Source: Salinibacterium sp. M195 (GTDB taxonomy: Bacteria; Actinomycetota; Actinomycetes; Actinomycetales; Microbacteriaceae). From it: a stretch of 64,000 nucleotides of DNA. Location of the stretch: NCBI RefSeq assembly GCF_019443965.1, contig NZ_CP040814.1:1240001-1304000 (forward strand), in the 5' to 3' direction. Of this stretch, positions 1 through 8,945 are shown piece after piece. Under the pieces are notes generated by a model. It did no database searches. It had not been told where the DNA came from and saw only the letters and a list, made by a program, of their open reading frames with translations. Within the stretch, counting starts at the first letter, position 1, and the number at the start of each line of letters is the position of its first letter. The position numbers were made by a program, and so were the translations under genes.

Positions 1-30
1 CCGCTGAGCACGCACCCAAAGGAGGGGCAT

Positions 31-1020
31 ATGACGACCATTAGAGACGTCGCTCGAGTCGCAGGAGTATCGCCAGCCACCGTTTCGCGTGTCGTCAATG
101 GTCTCGTCGGCTATTCGACGGAGACCCAACAGCGAGTCGAAGAAGCGATCGCTGAGCTCAACTACGAACCCGATACTCTCGCACGTGGTCTCAAGACGAA
201 GCAGACATCAGTGATCGGAGTTCTGGCGCCGGTGGTATCGGATGCGCTCGCATCGGAAATCATGAGCGGTGTCGAAGCGGCGGCACGTTTGCGTGGCTAT
301 TCGGTGATGCTGGGTCGCACCGGGCCAAGCTCGACCTACGCGGCGAGCTACCTCCGTACGTTGCGCACCTACCGCGCTGCTGGCGTGATCCTGATTTCTG
401 CCGCGGTGACCCCAGAGATGCGGCGCGTTCTGGGCTCGAGCGTTCCGCTCATGTCGGTGGCCATTCGCGATGGTCAACGTTTTCCGAGTCTCGCGATCGA
501 TGACGAAGTTGCGGCCTACGATGGCACCCGTTTTTTGATCGGGCTCGGCCATCGGCGCATCGGCTTACTGGCCGGCGATCCGTCATCCGTTCTCGTCAAC
601 AAGCTGCGGATTCGTGGCTATTTGAGAGCGATGACAGAAGCGAAATTGACCCCCGTGCTTGAGTCGGGCAATTCGCTCTATGACTCGGCACCCCCGGCGT
701 TAGCCCGGTTGTTGAATCAGGACGCTGGCCTCACCGCGGTCTTCGCTCTCAGCGACGAGATGGCGGCAGCGGTCGTCAATGAACTGCAGCGGATGGGGCG
801 GCGGGTTCCCGACGATATTTCGGTGTTGGGCTTCGACAACACGCGCACCTCGCAGCACGTGCATCCGGCCCTCAGCACCATTGCGCAACCGCTCGAGCGG
901 ATGGGGGAGCTGGCCGTTGAACGCCTGCTCGCCACCCAAGACCTTTCCGACGGCCCGACTCCCCGAATCTTGCCCCATCGCCTGATCGAGCGCGGAAGCA
1001 CCTCAACTTTTACCGGATAA
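31..1020 (+). CDS. LacI family transcriptional regulator
   Basis: A 329-aa repressor-type protein. The N-terminus is a classic LacI helix-turn-helix (TIRDVARVAGVSPATVSRVV, residues 3-22). A hinge region (about 45-60) and a periplasmic-binding-protein-like sensor domain with the family signature around 'GLGHRRIGLLAGDPSS' and 'DISVLGFDN' follow. A strong ribosome site (AAAGGAGG) lies 5-6 nt before the ATG. It is 38 bp upstream of a sugar ABC transporter operon on the same strand, so it probably controls that operon in response to the imported sugar (inference). Its own promoter lies outside the window. Confidence 0.93.
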   Translation: MTTIRDVARVAGVSPATVSRVVNGLVGYSTETQQRVEEAIAELNYEPDTLARGLKTKQTSVIGVLAPVVSDALASEIMSGVEAAARLRGYSVMLGRTGPSSTYAASYLRTLRTYRAAGVILISAAVTPEMRRVLGSSVPLMSVAIRDGQRFPSLAIDDEVAAYDGTRFLIGLGHRRIGLLAGDPSSVLVNKLRIRGYLRAMTEAKLTPVLESGNSLYDSAPPALARLLNQDAGLTAVFALSDEMAAAVVNELQRMGRRVPDDISVLGFDNTRTSQHVHPALSTIAQPLERMGELAVERLLATQDLSDGPTPRILPHRLIERGSTSTFTG

Positions 1021-1058
1021 CAGTGCACGACCCCACCACCAAGAAAAAGGAGTAAATC

Positions 1059-2369
1059 ATGATGCAACGACGCCGTGATCGACGAGTCCTCGTCGGCTTA
1101 GCGATCGCCGCTACCGCAGCGATCGCCCTCACTGCCTGCACCGGCACCTCGACAGGCAGCGCCCCGGCTACAGACGAAGAACTCGAAGGCCGCGGGCCCA
1201 TCCAGTACGTCAGCAGCCCTGACGCCTCTGGTGCTGCCCAAACGACCATCGATGCGTGGAATGCTGAACACCCAGACGAACAGGTCACTTGGGTTGAGCT
1301 TCCGTTGGATGCCGACCAGCAGCGCCAGCAAATGGTTCAGAATGCGCAAGTCGAGGGCGACAGCTATTCGGTGCTGAACCTCGATGTTGTGTGGACGAGT
1401 GAGTTTGCCGCCAATCGGTGGATTACCGCTCTTCCGGAAGACGCCATCCCCTTCGACGAGGAGATTCCCGCAACTGTTGAAGCCGCAAGCTATCGCGGAA
1501 TCGTGTACGCCGCGCCTTATTACACCGATGGCGCACTGCTCTACTCGCGAAGTGATCTTTTGACCGCGGCTGGCATCGATGCGGCGCCGCAGACCTGGGC
1601 AGAGATGCAAGACGCGTGTGACGCCGTTCTTGCTCTTCCTGAAGCGGCCGACATGTCCTGCTATGCAGGCCAGTTCGATAAGAACGAAGGCCTCACGGTG
1701 AACTTCAGCGAGGCAGTCAACTCCGCAGGCGGATCGATGTCTGACGCCGATGGCAACCCGACAGTCGACACCCCAGAAGCTCTAACCGCACTCAACTTCT
1801 TGGTCGACGGTTTCGATTCGGGAATGATTCCCCGCGAAGCAATCACCTATCAAGAAGAGCAAGGGCGTCAAGCTTTCCAGGAGGGCAACCTCGTATTCCT
1901 TCGCAACTGGCCGTATATCTACAAGTCACTCTCGGCGACCGACGGCTCATCGAACGTCAACGGTAAGTTTGAGATCAGTGCAATTCCTGGCGAAAACGGC
2001 CTCGGCGTTTCGACCCTCGGCGGTCGCAACATCGCGATCTCTAGCTTTGCCGAGAACAAGGCAACGTCTCTGGACTTCATCGAGTTCTTCACCTCGCGTG
2101 TACAGCAAGAAGCCCGTCTCGACCTCAGCTCGCGTGCCCCCGTGTTCGCCGAATTCTTCGAAGATGAGGCGATTACGGGGCAGTACCCGTACCTGCCAAC
2201 GCTGCTCGCCTCGCTCGATAACGCGCAGCCACGGCCCAAGGTTGTTCAGTATGGCGCCACCACGGCCGCAATCCAAGACGAAATCTACGCTGCGCTGAAT
2301 GGTGACAAGACCGCCGAAACCGCGCTGGCCGACCTGCAAGAAAAACTCACCGCAATAACCGCGGGCTAG
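1059..2369 (+). CDS. Sugar ABC transporter substrate-binding lipoprotein
   Basis: A 436-aa extracellular solute-binding protein of family 1 (maltose/trehalose type). The N-terminus has a charged n-region, a hydrophobic stretch and a lipobox ending LTAC (Cys about residue 27), so it should be a lipid-anchored binding protein outside the membrane. The motif 'GGRNIAISSFAENKATSLDFIEFF' region, seen here in part, is typical of the ThuE/MalE group. An AAAAAGGAG ribosome site precedes tandem ATG codons at 1059 and 1062; either could be the start. First gene after the LacI regulator; followed by two permeases and a GH13 enzyme, which points to an alpha-glucoside such as trehalose or maltose (inference). 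Confidence 0.92.
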   Translation: MMQRRRDRRVLVGLAIAATAAIALTACTGTSTGSAPATDEELEGRGPIQYVSSPDASGAAQTTIDAWNAEHPDEQVTWVELPLDADQQRQQMVQNAQVEGDSYSVLNLDVVWTSEFAANRWITALPEDAIPFDEEIPATVEAASYRGIVYAAPYYTDGALLYSRSDLLTAAGIDAAPQTWAEMQDACDAVLALPEAADMSCYAGQFDKNEGLTVNFSEAVNSAGGSMSDADGNPTVDTPEALTALNFLVDGFDSGMIPREAITYQEEQGRQAFQEGNLVFLRNWPYIYKSLSATDGSSNVNGKFEISAIPGENGLGVSTLGGRNIAISSFAENKATSLDFIEFFTSRVQQEARLDLSSRAPVFAEFFEDEAITGQYPYLPTLLASLDNAQPRPKVVQYGATTAAIQDEIYAALNGDKTAETALADLQEKLTAITAG

Positions 2370-2379
2370 CTCGCACGAT

Positions 2380-2410
2380 CAGGGCGGTCGCGCTAGCGCC
2401 GGCCGCCCTG
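2380..2410 (+). terminator. Intercistronic hairpin after binding-protein gene
   Basis: An 8-bp perfect stem (CAGGGCGG / CCGCCCTG) with a GC-rich loop, placed 11 bp after the binding-protein stop and 26 bp before the permease start. There is no T-run, so it looks like a partial terminator or a 3'-end mRNA protector that would leave the binding protein more abundant than the permeases, as known for malE-type operons. Confidence 0.6.
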
Positions 2411-2436
2411 AACCGCACTCCACAGAAAGTTTCGCT

Positions 2437-3447
2437 ATGACCTCATCGACGACTCTCCCGTCGACTGGCAGCCGCAAGGTGTTTGCGCGACGCAGCAACG
2501 ACAGCGTTCAGCGCGAGGGCAGAATGGCATCGCTGCTGCTCTCGCCAACGTTTATTGTGCTGGTTCTCGTGATCATGTATCCGCTGCTCTCCGCCGTCTA
2601 TCAGTCGCTCTTCAGCGCCAACTCTGGCCTCGATGCCAACGGGTTCGTGGTCGAGGGCGAAACCTTCGTGGGCTTAGGCAACTACGCCGAAATCTTCGCG
2701 GGGGCGGAATCCGGACGTTTCTATAACGCCCTGTGGAACACCACCTTTTTCACGTTCGTCACTGTTTCGCTGGAAACCGTGATCGGCGTTGGTTTCGCCG
2801 TTGCCATGAACCGAGCCTTCAAGGGTCGCGCGTTCCTCCGCGCCGCCATCCTCATCCCCTGGGCTATCCCCACCGCAGTCTCCGGACTGTTGTGGCGCTG
2901 GATCTTCCAATCAAACGGAATCGCCAACGACCTGCTCAACACTCAAATCTTATGGACAGCGGAAGGCTTCGCCGCCCAGGCCGCCGTGATGATCGCCGAA
3001 GTGTGGAAGACCGCACCCTTCATCGGCCTCCTCGTGCTCGCCGGAATGCAGCTCATTCCGGAAGAGGTATATGAGGCATCGAAGTTGGATGGTGCTAACG
3101 CGTGGAAGCAGTTCGTCTCGATAACGCTTCCCCTTGTTCGCCCGGCACTCCTCGTTGCGGTGCTCTTTCGGTTGCTCGATTCCCTGAGAATGTTTGACCT
3201 CCCCTTCGTGCTCATCGGGCCAAGAAAGAGTTCGGTCGAGACGCTGTCTATTTTGGCGTGGGACCAATCCAATCAATTGCAGTACGGCACAGCATCTGCG
3301 TTCGCCATCATTCTTCTGCTCTACGTCGCCGTCATCGCTTTCGTCTTCATTCGCCTGCTTGGCGCAGATGTTGCTGGCGATGCTGATGCCAAAGCCACGA
3401 AGCTGTCCCGCAGAAAAATCTCTCAAGCACAGAAGGAGGCGAGATAG
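2437..3447 (+). CDS. Sugar ABC transporter permease (MalF/ThuF type)
   Basis: A 336-aa integral membrane protein with about six hydrophobic segments (first near residues 30-50). The EAA-loop typical of MalF-type permeases is visible as 'EVYEASKLDGANAWKQFVSI', which contacts the ATPase. It partners the following permease (1-bp overlap) and the binding protein upstream. No ATP-binding gene is present in the operon; a shared MsiK-type ATPase elsewhere is the usual arrangement in actinobacteria (known for this class; inferred here). Confidence 0.92.
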   Translation: MTSSTTLPSTGSRKVFARRSNDSVQREGRMASLLLSPTFIVLVLVIMYPLLSAVYQSLFSANSGLDANGFVVEGETFVGLGNYAEIFAGAESGRFYNALWNTTFFTFVTVSLETVIGVGFAVAMNRAFKGRAFLRAAILIPWAIPTAVSGLLWRWIFQSNGIANDLLNTQILWTAEGFAAQAAVMIAEVWKTAPFIGLLVLAGMQLIPEEVYEASKLDGANAWKQFVSITLPLVRPALLVAVLFRLLDSLRMFDLPFVLIGPRKSSVETLSILAWDQSNQLQYGTASAFAIILLLYVAVIAFVFIRLLGADVAGDADAKATKLSRRKISQAQKEAR

Positions 3448-4349
3448 TGACTACCGTATTTGAACGAGAAGTAATTGCCGCTAGCGGTGCACGTGCCCGG
3501 CCCGGCAGTGGGCGCAAGCGGGCCACCGGCGTTGCCGGCATGATTACCCGCTGGGTGGGAATCGCGATCGTCGCGGTGTACTGTCTTGCCCCGTTCTATT
3601 GGATGCTCGTCTCGAGTTTCCGCACCACCAACGACATTTTTGACACCTCCCTGTTGCCGACCACGTGGTCGCTGGAGAGCTATGCGCAAGTGTTCGATTC
3701 GTCGAATGACTTCGGGCGTTCACTCCTGAACAGCCTCATCGTCGCGGGGATCACGACAGTGCTCGCGCTTATCTTGGGCATCTTCGCGGCCTATGCGATT
3801 GCGCGGCTCAAGTTTCGCTTCAAGTCGGGCATCCTTGCGGTCATCATTGCAACGTCGATGTTCCCGGGCATCGCCGTTGTTGTTCCGCTGCTGCGGCTCT
3901 TCACGGACATCGGCTGGATCAACACCTACCAGGCGATGATTGTGCCGAGCCTGTCATTCGCAATTCCGCTCGCCGTGTGGAACCTCACCACGTTCATGAA
4001 GCAGCTTCCCAATGATCTTGAGCAGGCCGCAATGATCGACGGCTGCACCAAGTGGCAAGCATTCACGAAAATCTTGCTACCGCTCGCCGCGCCCGGTGTC
4101 TTCACAACAGCCATTCTCACGTTCATCCACAGCTGGAATGAGTTCATCATCGCGCTCTCGATGGCTAATGACCCGGCTATTCAGACGGCAACAGTAGCCA
4201 TCTCCAAGTTCACCGGAGCGAGTGACTTTCAGGCACCGTTTGGCGCGCAGATGGCGGCAGGCGTAATCGTCACCATCCCCCTCATGATTGTGGTTCTTCT
4301 CTTTCAGCGCCGCATCGTTGAAGGCCTCACCTCGGGCGCGACCAAGTGA
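3447..4349 (+). CDS. Sugar ABC transporter permease (MalG/ThuG type)
   Basis: A 300-aa permease with about six membrane segments and an EAA loop seen as 'LEQAAMIDGCTKWQAFTKI'. The GTG start overlaps the TAG stop of the previous permease by one base, and an AGAAGGAGG ribosome site sits just upstream. The N-terminal 30 residues are basic and cytoplasmic. The end overlaps the following glucosidase by four bases, so the set is translationally coupled. Confidence 0.92.
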   Translation: MTTVFEREVIAASGARARPGSGRKRATGVAGMITRWVGIAIVAVYCLAPFYWMLVSSFRTTNDIFDTSLLPTTWSLESYAQVFDSSNDFGRSLLNSLIVAGITTVLALILGIFAAYAIARLKFRFKSGILAVIIATSMFPGIAVVVPLLRLFTDIGWINTYQAMIVPSLSFAIPLAVWNLTTFMKQLPNDLEQAAMIDGCTKWQAFTKILLPLAAPGVFTTAILTFIHSWNEFIIALSMANDPAIQTATVAISKFTGASDFQAPFGAQMAAGVIVTIPLMIVVLLFQRRIVEGLTSGATK

Positions 4350-5935
4350 GCGGCTGGTGGGACAACGCCGTCATCTACGAGGTCTATCCGCGCTCGTTTG
4401 CGGATGCCGACGGTGACGGTATCGGGGATCTTCGAGGGATCATCGATCGGCTTCCTTACCTGGCATCGCTTGGCGTTGAGGGGCTATGGTTGACACCTTT
4501 TCAACGGTCACCCCAAATCGATCAGGGCTATGACATCAGCGACTACTGCGATGTCGACCCGCTCTTTGGGACCCTGACCGATTTCGACGAGTTGCTCGCT
4601 GCGGCGCACGAGAAGGGGATGCGCATCCTTGTCGATATTGTGCCGAACCACACGTCGATTGAGAATCCTCTCTTCGAAGCGGCACTCGCCGCCGGCCCCG
4701 GGTCGCCGGAGCGGGACATGTTCATGTTTCGCGAAGGTCGAGGCGACAACGCAGAGCTACCGCCGAACAACTGGATCAGTGTGTTCGGTGGCCCGGCCTG
4801 GCATCGAGCGCTGCCTGAATCTGCTGACGATACGCAGTGGTTCCTGCACCTCTTCTCGGCGGCACAACCCGACTGGAATTGGCACAATCCCGCCGTGGCC
4901 GAATACTTCCACGGCGTCATCCGTTTCTGGTTCGACCGGGGTGTTGACGGCATCCGCGTCGATGTAGCGCACGGCTTGTTCAAGGCGGCAGGCTTGCCCG
5001 ACTCCCCAACGGTGCCGGTGGTGATCGACGGGCTGCGTTCGAACCCCTCGGCGATGGACCAAGAACCGGTGCACGCCGTCTATCGAGAGTGGCGTCGCAT
5101 CGCAGATGAGTATGACCCGCCACGGCTTCTGGTCGGGGAGGTCAACCTCGAACCAGAACGTTCGGCGCGCTACACGCGGCCTGATGAACTGCACCAAACG
5201 TTCGCTTTCTCGTTCGCCAAGCTCGGCTGGGATGCAGCGGAATGGTCGGCAGTGGGGCAACAGTTGGAGACCGTTCGGCGCACCGTTGGCTCGGCACCGA
5301 GTTGGGCCCTCGAAAATCACGACATTGTTCGCACCGCAACACGGTTTGGTGCTGGCAGTCGTGGTCGTCAGCGTGCCCGGGCTGCACTCGTTGCGCTGCT
5401 TGGCCTCCCCGGCACCATCTACGTCTATCAGGGGCAAGAACTTGGGCTGCCGGAAGTAGACGTTCCGGTGGCCCAGCGTGCTGACCCCATGTGGTTCAAC
5501 GGCGGAGTGAGTCGGGATGGTGCCCGCGTTCCACTGCCCTGGACGACGCAGGCTTCGGGAACCTACGGTTTCTCTTCGAAGGACGGTGTTGATTCGTGGC
5601 TACCGGCTCCCGAGGGGTGGGGCGAATACTCCGTTGATGCTCAAGAAGCCTCGGATGCGTCGATGCTGACGCTCTTCCGCGCGGCTTCTGCATTGCGGGC
5701 GCGGATGCCGCAGCCACAGCCACAGCCGACAACATCCGTCAACGCGTTCGCCCTCGAGTGGACCCTCGATGCTGATGGGCGACTTATGGTGCGGCGCCGC
5801 GACGGCGTTCGAGTTGTAGTGGCAATGGGCGAAACCGCGGTGACGCTACCTGCCGGCGCGGTGCTGATTAGCTCAGAGCCAGTCGTGGACGGCGTGCTGC
5901 CAGTGGATGCCGCAGCCTGGGTGGCACCGGAGTAA
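4346..5935 (+). CDS. GH13 alpha-glucosidase / oligo-1,6-glucosidase family
   Basis: A 529-aa cytoplasmic glycoside hydrolase of family 13. It begins with the characteristic 'WWDNAVIYEVYPRSFADADG' segment. The (beta/alpha)8 barrel motifs are present: 'DIVPNHTS', catalytic nucleophile Asp about 206 in 'GIRVDVAHG', acid/base Glu about 265 in 'LLVGEVNL' and the third acidic residue Asp about 326 in 'ENHDIVR'. The GTG start overlaps the permease stop by four bases. There is no signal peptide, so it should cleave the imported oligosaccharide inside the cell. The exact substrate (trehalose, isomaltose, maltose, sucrose) cannot be read from sequence alone. Confidence 0.92.
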   Translation: MSGWWDNAVIYEVYPRSFADADGDGIGDLRGIIDRLPYLASLGVEGLWLTPFQRSPQIDQGYDISDYCDVDPLFGTLTDFDELLAAAHEKGMRILVDIVPNHTSIENPLFEAALAAGPGSPERDMFMFREGRGDNAELPPNNWISVFGGPAWHRALPESADDTQWFLHLFSAAQPDWNWHNPAVAEYFHGVIRFWFDRGVDGIRVDVAHGLFKAAGLPDSPTVPVVIDGLRSNPSAMDQEPVHAVYREWRRIADEYDPPRLLVGEVNLEPERSARYTRPDELHQTFAFSFAKLGWDAAEWSAVGQQLETVRRTVGSAPSWALENHDIVRTATRFGAGSRGRQRARAALVALLGLPGTIYVYQGQELGLPEVDVPVAQRADPMWFNGGVSRDGARVPLPWTTQASGTYGFSSKDGVDSWLPAPEGWGEYSVDAQEASDASMLTLFRAASALRARMPQPQPQPTTSVNAFALEWTLDADGRLMVRRRDGVRVVVAMGETAVTLPAGAVLISSEPVVDGVLPVDAAAWVAPE

Positions 5936-5999
5936 CGCGCTGTCGCTGTTGCTCTGACGCCTGCGGTCGCGACGCCGCTCAGACGGCGTGCGCCTCCAG

Positions 6000-6590
6000 C
6001 TAAGGTCGGGGCTTGGGCTGCGCATGGTGGTGCTCACCGATCGCGCCTTTCTCCACGATGTCCCGGATGCGAGCTGCGCGAACTGAGGGTGTCTTGATGC
6101 CGGTCACGCGGGCATAAATCTGAAAGCGCACGCTCTTGGTGAGGCCGGCGTGGAACTCTGCCGAGGCGGGGTTGGCGTCGAGGGCAGTCTGCAGGTCTGG
6201 GGGAGTCGTCAGGTTCTTCATGCTGTACGCAGCGTCCCAGCGGCCATCCGCTTTAGCGCGCTCGACTTCGGCGAGACCTCCTGGACGCATTTGGCTCTCC
6301 TCAATGAGCCGCGCAACATGGTCGCGGTTGATCTGAGACCACGGGCTGTTCTTGCGGCGCGGGGTGAATGATTGCAGGGTGTAGTCATCATCGAGGCGTG
6401 AGGTTTGGCCATCGATCCATCCGAAGCACAGCGCAACGTCGAGTGCTTCTGACCAGGTCATGCCGACGGCCTTGGAGAGCTTCTTGCGCAGTTTGAGGCG
6501 CACGCCGTCGGGCGAGGGCGAGTTTTCGAGGTAGGTCGTCCACTCGGCGATCGTTACGTCGAGGATGGGTTTGTCGGCGAAGCTGACCAT
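6000..6590 (-). CDS. YdeI/OmpD-associated (OmdA) family protein
   Basis: A 196-aa protein. The N-terminal half carries the family pattern 'SEALDVALCFGWIDGQTSRL' and 'FTPRRKNSPWSQIN'; the C-terminal half has 'PPDLQTALDANPASAEF' and 'KSVRFQIYARV', typical of bacteriocin-protection/OmdA proteins. The biochemical role of the family is not established. It lies alone, convergent with the sugar operon and divergent from the dehydrogenase gene. Confidence 0.88.
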   Translation of the reverse strand: MVSFADKPILDVTIAEWTTYLENSPSPDGVRLKLRKKLSKAVGMTWSEALDVALCFGWIDGQTSRLDDDYTLQSFTPRRKNSPWSQINRDHVARLIEESQMRPGGLAEVERAKADGRWDAAYSMKNLTTPPDLQTALDANPASAEFHAGLTKSVRFQIYARVTGIKTPSVRAARIRDIVEKGAIGEHHHAQPKPRP

Positions 6591-6691
6591 GACCTCATGC
6601 TACTGAGGGCCACTGACGCTCGGCCGGTACCCCTGCCGCCTGAGCAAACACTGATTCGTTGCTGGACGCCAAACAGGCGTTGAATAGGGGT

Positions 6692-7732
6692 ATGCGAGCT
6701 ACTTACATTTACGGCGCGGGCGATGTCCGCGTGATCACTGCCCCTGACCCCAAGCTCATCGAGAGCACCGACGCCGTGGTGCGCATCACGCGCGCATGCG
6801 TCTGCGGCAGCGACCTGCACCCCTTCCATTCAATGCCAGCGGATGCGGATGCTCGCCCCATCGGTCACGAATTCATTGGCGTGGTCGAAGAGCTCGGCAA
6901 GGACGTCTCGACTCTCTCGGTCGGCGATTTCGTCATCGCCCCGTTCGCCTATTCCGATGGAACCTGCGAGTTCTGCCTCCAGGGCCTTCAGACGTCGTGC
7001 GTCCACGGCGGTTACTGGGGCAACGGGGGAATCACTGGCGGCCAGGCGGAAGCCGTGCGTGTTCCTTACGCTGACGGCACTCTCGTAAAGGTTCCTGGCA
7101 CGGTCGATGAGTCGCAGTATGCCGGCCTTTTGTCGCTCTCCGACGTCTACGCCACCGGGTGGCATGCCGCCCACAAGGCGCGCGTCGCTCCTGGCCAGAC
7201 CGTCACAGTGATCGGCGACGGCGCTGTCGGCCTCCTCGCCGTGCTCTCGGCCAAGCAGATGGGCGCCGAGCGCATCATCCTCATGGGCCGCCACAAGGCG
7301 CGCACCGACCTCGGCATCACGTTCGGAGCCACGGATGTCGTGGCCGAGCGAGGCGAAGAGGGAATCGCCCAAGTGCGCGAGCTCACCGGCGGCACGGGAA
7401 GCCACGCGGTTCTCGAAGCTGTCGGATTCATGCCCGCCTACGAGCAGGCCCTCGGCGTCGTTCGCGCCGGTGGAGTGATCAGTCGCGTAGGCGTTCCGCA
7501 GTATGAGGAGGCCCCCGTTGGCCGCCGAAGCCTCTTCGGCAAGAACGTCACCCTCACTGGTGGTGTGGCCCCCGCTCGCGCCTACATCGAGCAGCTGCTG
7601 CCCGGCGTGCTCGACGGAACTGTGAACCCCGGCCTCGTCTTCGACCAGACCGTCAAGCTCGAACAGACCCCCGATGGCTACACCGCCATGGATGAGCGCA
7701 CGGCTCTCAAGGTGATGGTCGACCCGACGTAG
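6692..7732 (+). CDS. Zinc-dependent alcohol dehydrogenase family protein
   Basis: A 346-aa medium-chain dehydrogenase. The catalytic zinc region is visible ('CVCGSDLHPF', then 'GHEFIGVVEELG'). Part of the structural-zinc lobe follows ('GTCEFCLQGLQTSC', three cysteines rather than the usual four). The Rossmann nucleotide-binding motif is 'VIGDGAVGLLAV' at about residues 170-181. The ATG at 6692 was preferred because it begins the conserved N-terminal strand; an in-frame TTG lies 33 bp upstream. The substrate is unknown. The gene is monocistronic and ends before a strong bidirectional hairpin. Confidence 0.9.
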   Translation: MRATYIYGAGDVRVITAPDPKLIESTDAVVRITRACVCGSDLHPFHSMPADADARPIGHEFIGVVEELGKDVSTLSVGDFVIAPFAYSDGTCEFCLQGLQTSCVHGGYWGNGGITGGQAEAVRVPYADGTLVKVPGTVDESQYAGLLSLSDVYATGWHAAHKARVAPGQTVTVIGDGAVGLLAVLSAKQMGAERIILMGRHKARTDLGITFGATDVVAERGEEGIAQVRELTGGTGSHAVLEAVGFMPAYEQALGVVRAGGVISRVGVPQYEEAPVGRRSLFGKNVTLTGGVAPARAYIEQLLPGVLDGTVNPGLVFDQTVKLEQTPDGYTAMDERTALKVMVDPT

Positions 7733-7774
7733 CAGCGTGCACCGCATCCTGCCGACAGGCGCTGGTTAAACAGC

Positions 7775-7823
7775 AATGTCGAAGGCCGCTAGGGTTAAAA
7801 CAACCCCGACGGCCTTCGACATT
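7775..7823. terminator. Bidirectional hairpin terminator
   Basis: A perfect 14-bp inverted repeat (AATGTCGAAGGCCG / CGGCCTTCGACATT) with an inner GGGTT/AACCC pairing. It lies between the dehydrogenase stop and the convergent tRNA-Thr, so it can terminate transcription from both sides. Confidence 0.85.
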
Positions 7824-7831
7824 CTTTGCTG

Positions 7832-7905
7832 GGCCTCCTGTCGGATTCGAACCGACGACCCCCGCTTTACAAGAGCGGTGCTCTAGCCAGCTGAGCTAAG
7901 GAGGC
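7832..7905 (-). tRNA. tRNA-Thr (UGU anticodon)
   Basis: Cloverleaf on the minus strand: 7-bp acceptor stem GCCTCCT/AGGAGGC, D arm, anticodon stem CCGCT/AGCGG with loop CTTGTAA (anticodon TGT), and a T arm with GTCGG/CCGAC around TTCGAAT. The CCA end does not appear to be fully encoded. Confidence 0.95.
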
Positions 7906-7929
7906 TTGGACCAACGTCCTATTTTAGAC

Positions 7930-8913
7930 ATGAATCCACCCATGCTTCCTACCAACCCGCAAAAACGTCATCGCGCCGTGGCGGGAATCTTCGCTGCAGT
8001 CGTCGCAGGGGCCCTGACGGCGACCCAAAGTCGCATCAATGGTCAGCTGGCCGTAGAGCTGCAAGACTCAACGCTCGCCGCCTTCATTTCGTTCAGCCTG
8101 GGCCTCGTGATTCTCACGCTGATAGTGCCGTTTGTGCCATCGGCTCGCGCCGGTTTTCGTACCCTCCGCACCCAAGTTGTGAGCAAAAAACTTCCCTGGT
8201 GGTACCTCAGCGGAGGGGCATTCGGCGCATTTTTTGTGCTCAGCCAGGGGCTCGCCGCCACAGCGCTTGGCGTCGCGCTATTCACTGTCGCCGCTGTTGC
8301 GAGTCAAACAATCAGTTCTGCGATAATCGATCGAGTCGGAATCGGAAGCCTGCCTAAGCGCCCCGTAACAATCCTCCGAGTTTCCGCATCAGTGCTCGCC
8401 ATTGGCGCGGTGCTTTATTCGGGGCTTTCTGATTTTCACCTCGATGGCCCGTTTTTGCTCGTATTGCTGCCGCTCTCGGCCGGATTCGGCATCGGATGGC
8501 AGCAAGCCATAAACGGTCACGTGCGCCATGTGACCCGATCGCCGCTTACCGCTACCTACGTCAACTTTGTCGTGGGAACCACAGCTCTCGCCGTTGCCGC
8601 AATCTCGTATGGATTCGTCGGTGGCTGGCAACATCAGTTCCCGACCGATCCCATCCTGTATGTCGGCGGAGCAATCGGTGTGATCTTCATCCTCGTCGCC
8701 GCAATATTGGTGCCGATTACCGGGGTGTTGTTTTTCGCACTGGGCACCATTGCCGGCCAACTTCTCGGCGCGCTCGCGCTCGAAGTGTTCTTACCCCTAG
8801 ACAACGAAGGGGTGGCACCGACCACCGTAATCGGTGTGGTGCTCACCCTCGTCGCCGTCGTGATCGCCTCGCTCTCAGGCAAGCGACCGCCTAAGACTTT
8901 GCTCTCGAACTAG
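7930..8913 (+). CDS. DMT superfamily transporter (YdcZ/DUF606 type)
   Basis: A 327-aa membrane protein with about ten hydrophobic helices arranged as two YdcZ-like halves. The first half opens with 'GALTATQSRINGQL' and contains 'SGGAFGAFFVLSQGLA'; the second repeats a similar helix pattern ('INGHVRHVTRSPLTATYVNF'). The substrate is unknown. The start is uncertain: ATG 7930 follows a TATTTT -10-like box by four nucleotides; ATG 7942 and TTG 7906 are alternatives. The gene is divergent from tRNA-Thr and convergent with msrB. Confidence 0.85.
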   Translation: MNPPMLPTNPQKRHRAVAGIFAAVVAGALTATQSRINGQLAVELQDSTLAAFISFSLGLVILTLIVPFVPSARAGFRTLRTQVVSKKLPWWYLSGGAFGAFFVLSQGLAATALGVALFTVAAVASQTISSAIIDRVGIGSLPKRPVTILRVSASVLAIGAVLYSGLSDFHLDGPFLLVLLPLSAGFGIGWQQAINGHVRHVTRSPLTATYVNFVVGTTALAVAAISYGFVGGWQHQFPTDPILYVGGAIGVIFILVAAILVPITGVLFFALGTIAGQLLGALALEVFLPLDNEGVAPTTVIGVVLTLVAVVIASLSGKRPPKTLLSN

Positions 8914-8945
8914 CCGCTCCTCGAGGCATTGTGTATGTACTCGAA

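Noticed and set aside
5936..5999. Terminator between the GH13 gene and the OmdA-type gene
   Set aside because: A small GACGCCG/CGGCGTGC hairpin exists but there is no T-run and the stem is short; not convincing enough to list.
6830..7747. A 305-codon minus-strand frame over the alcohol dehydrogenase
   Set aside because: Antisense to a gene with intact zinc and Rossmann motifs; composition is typical of a mirrored frame.
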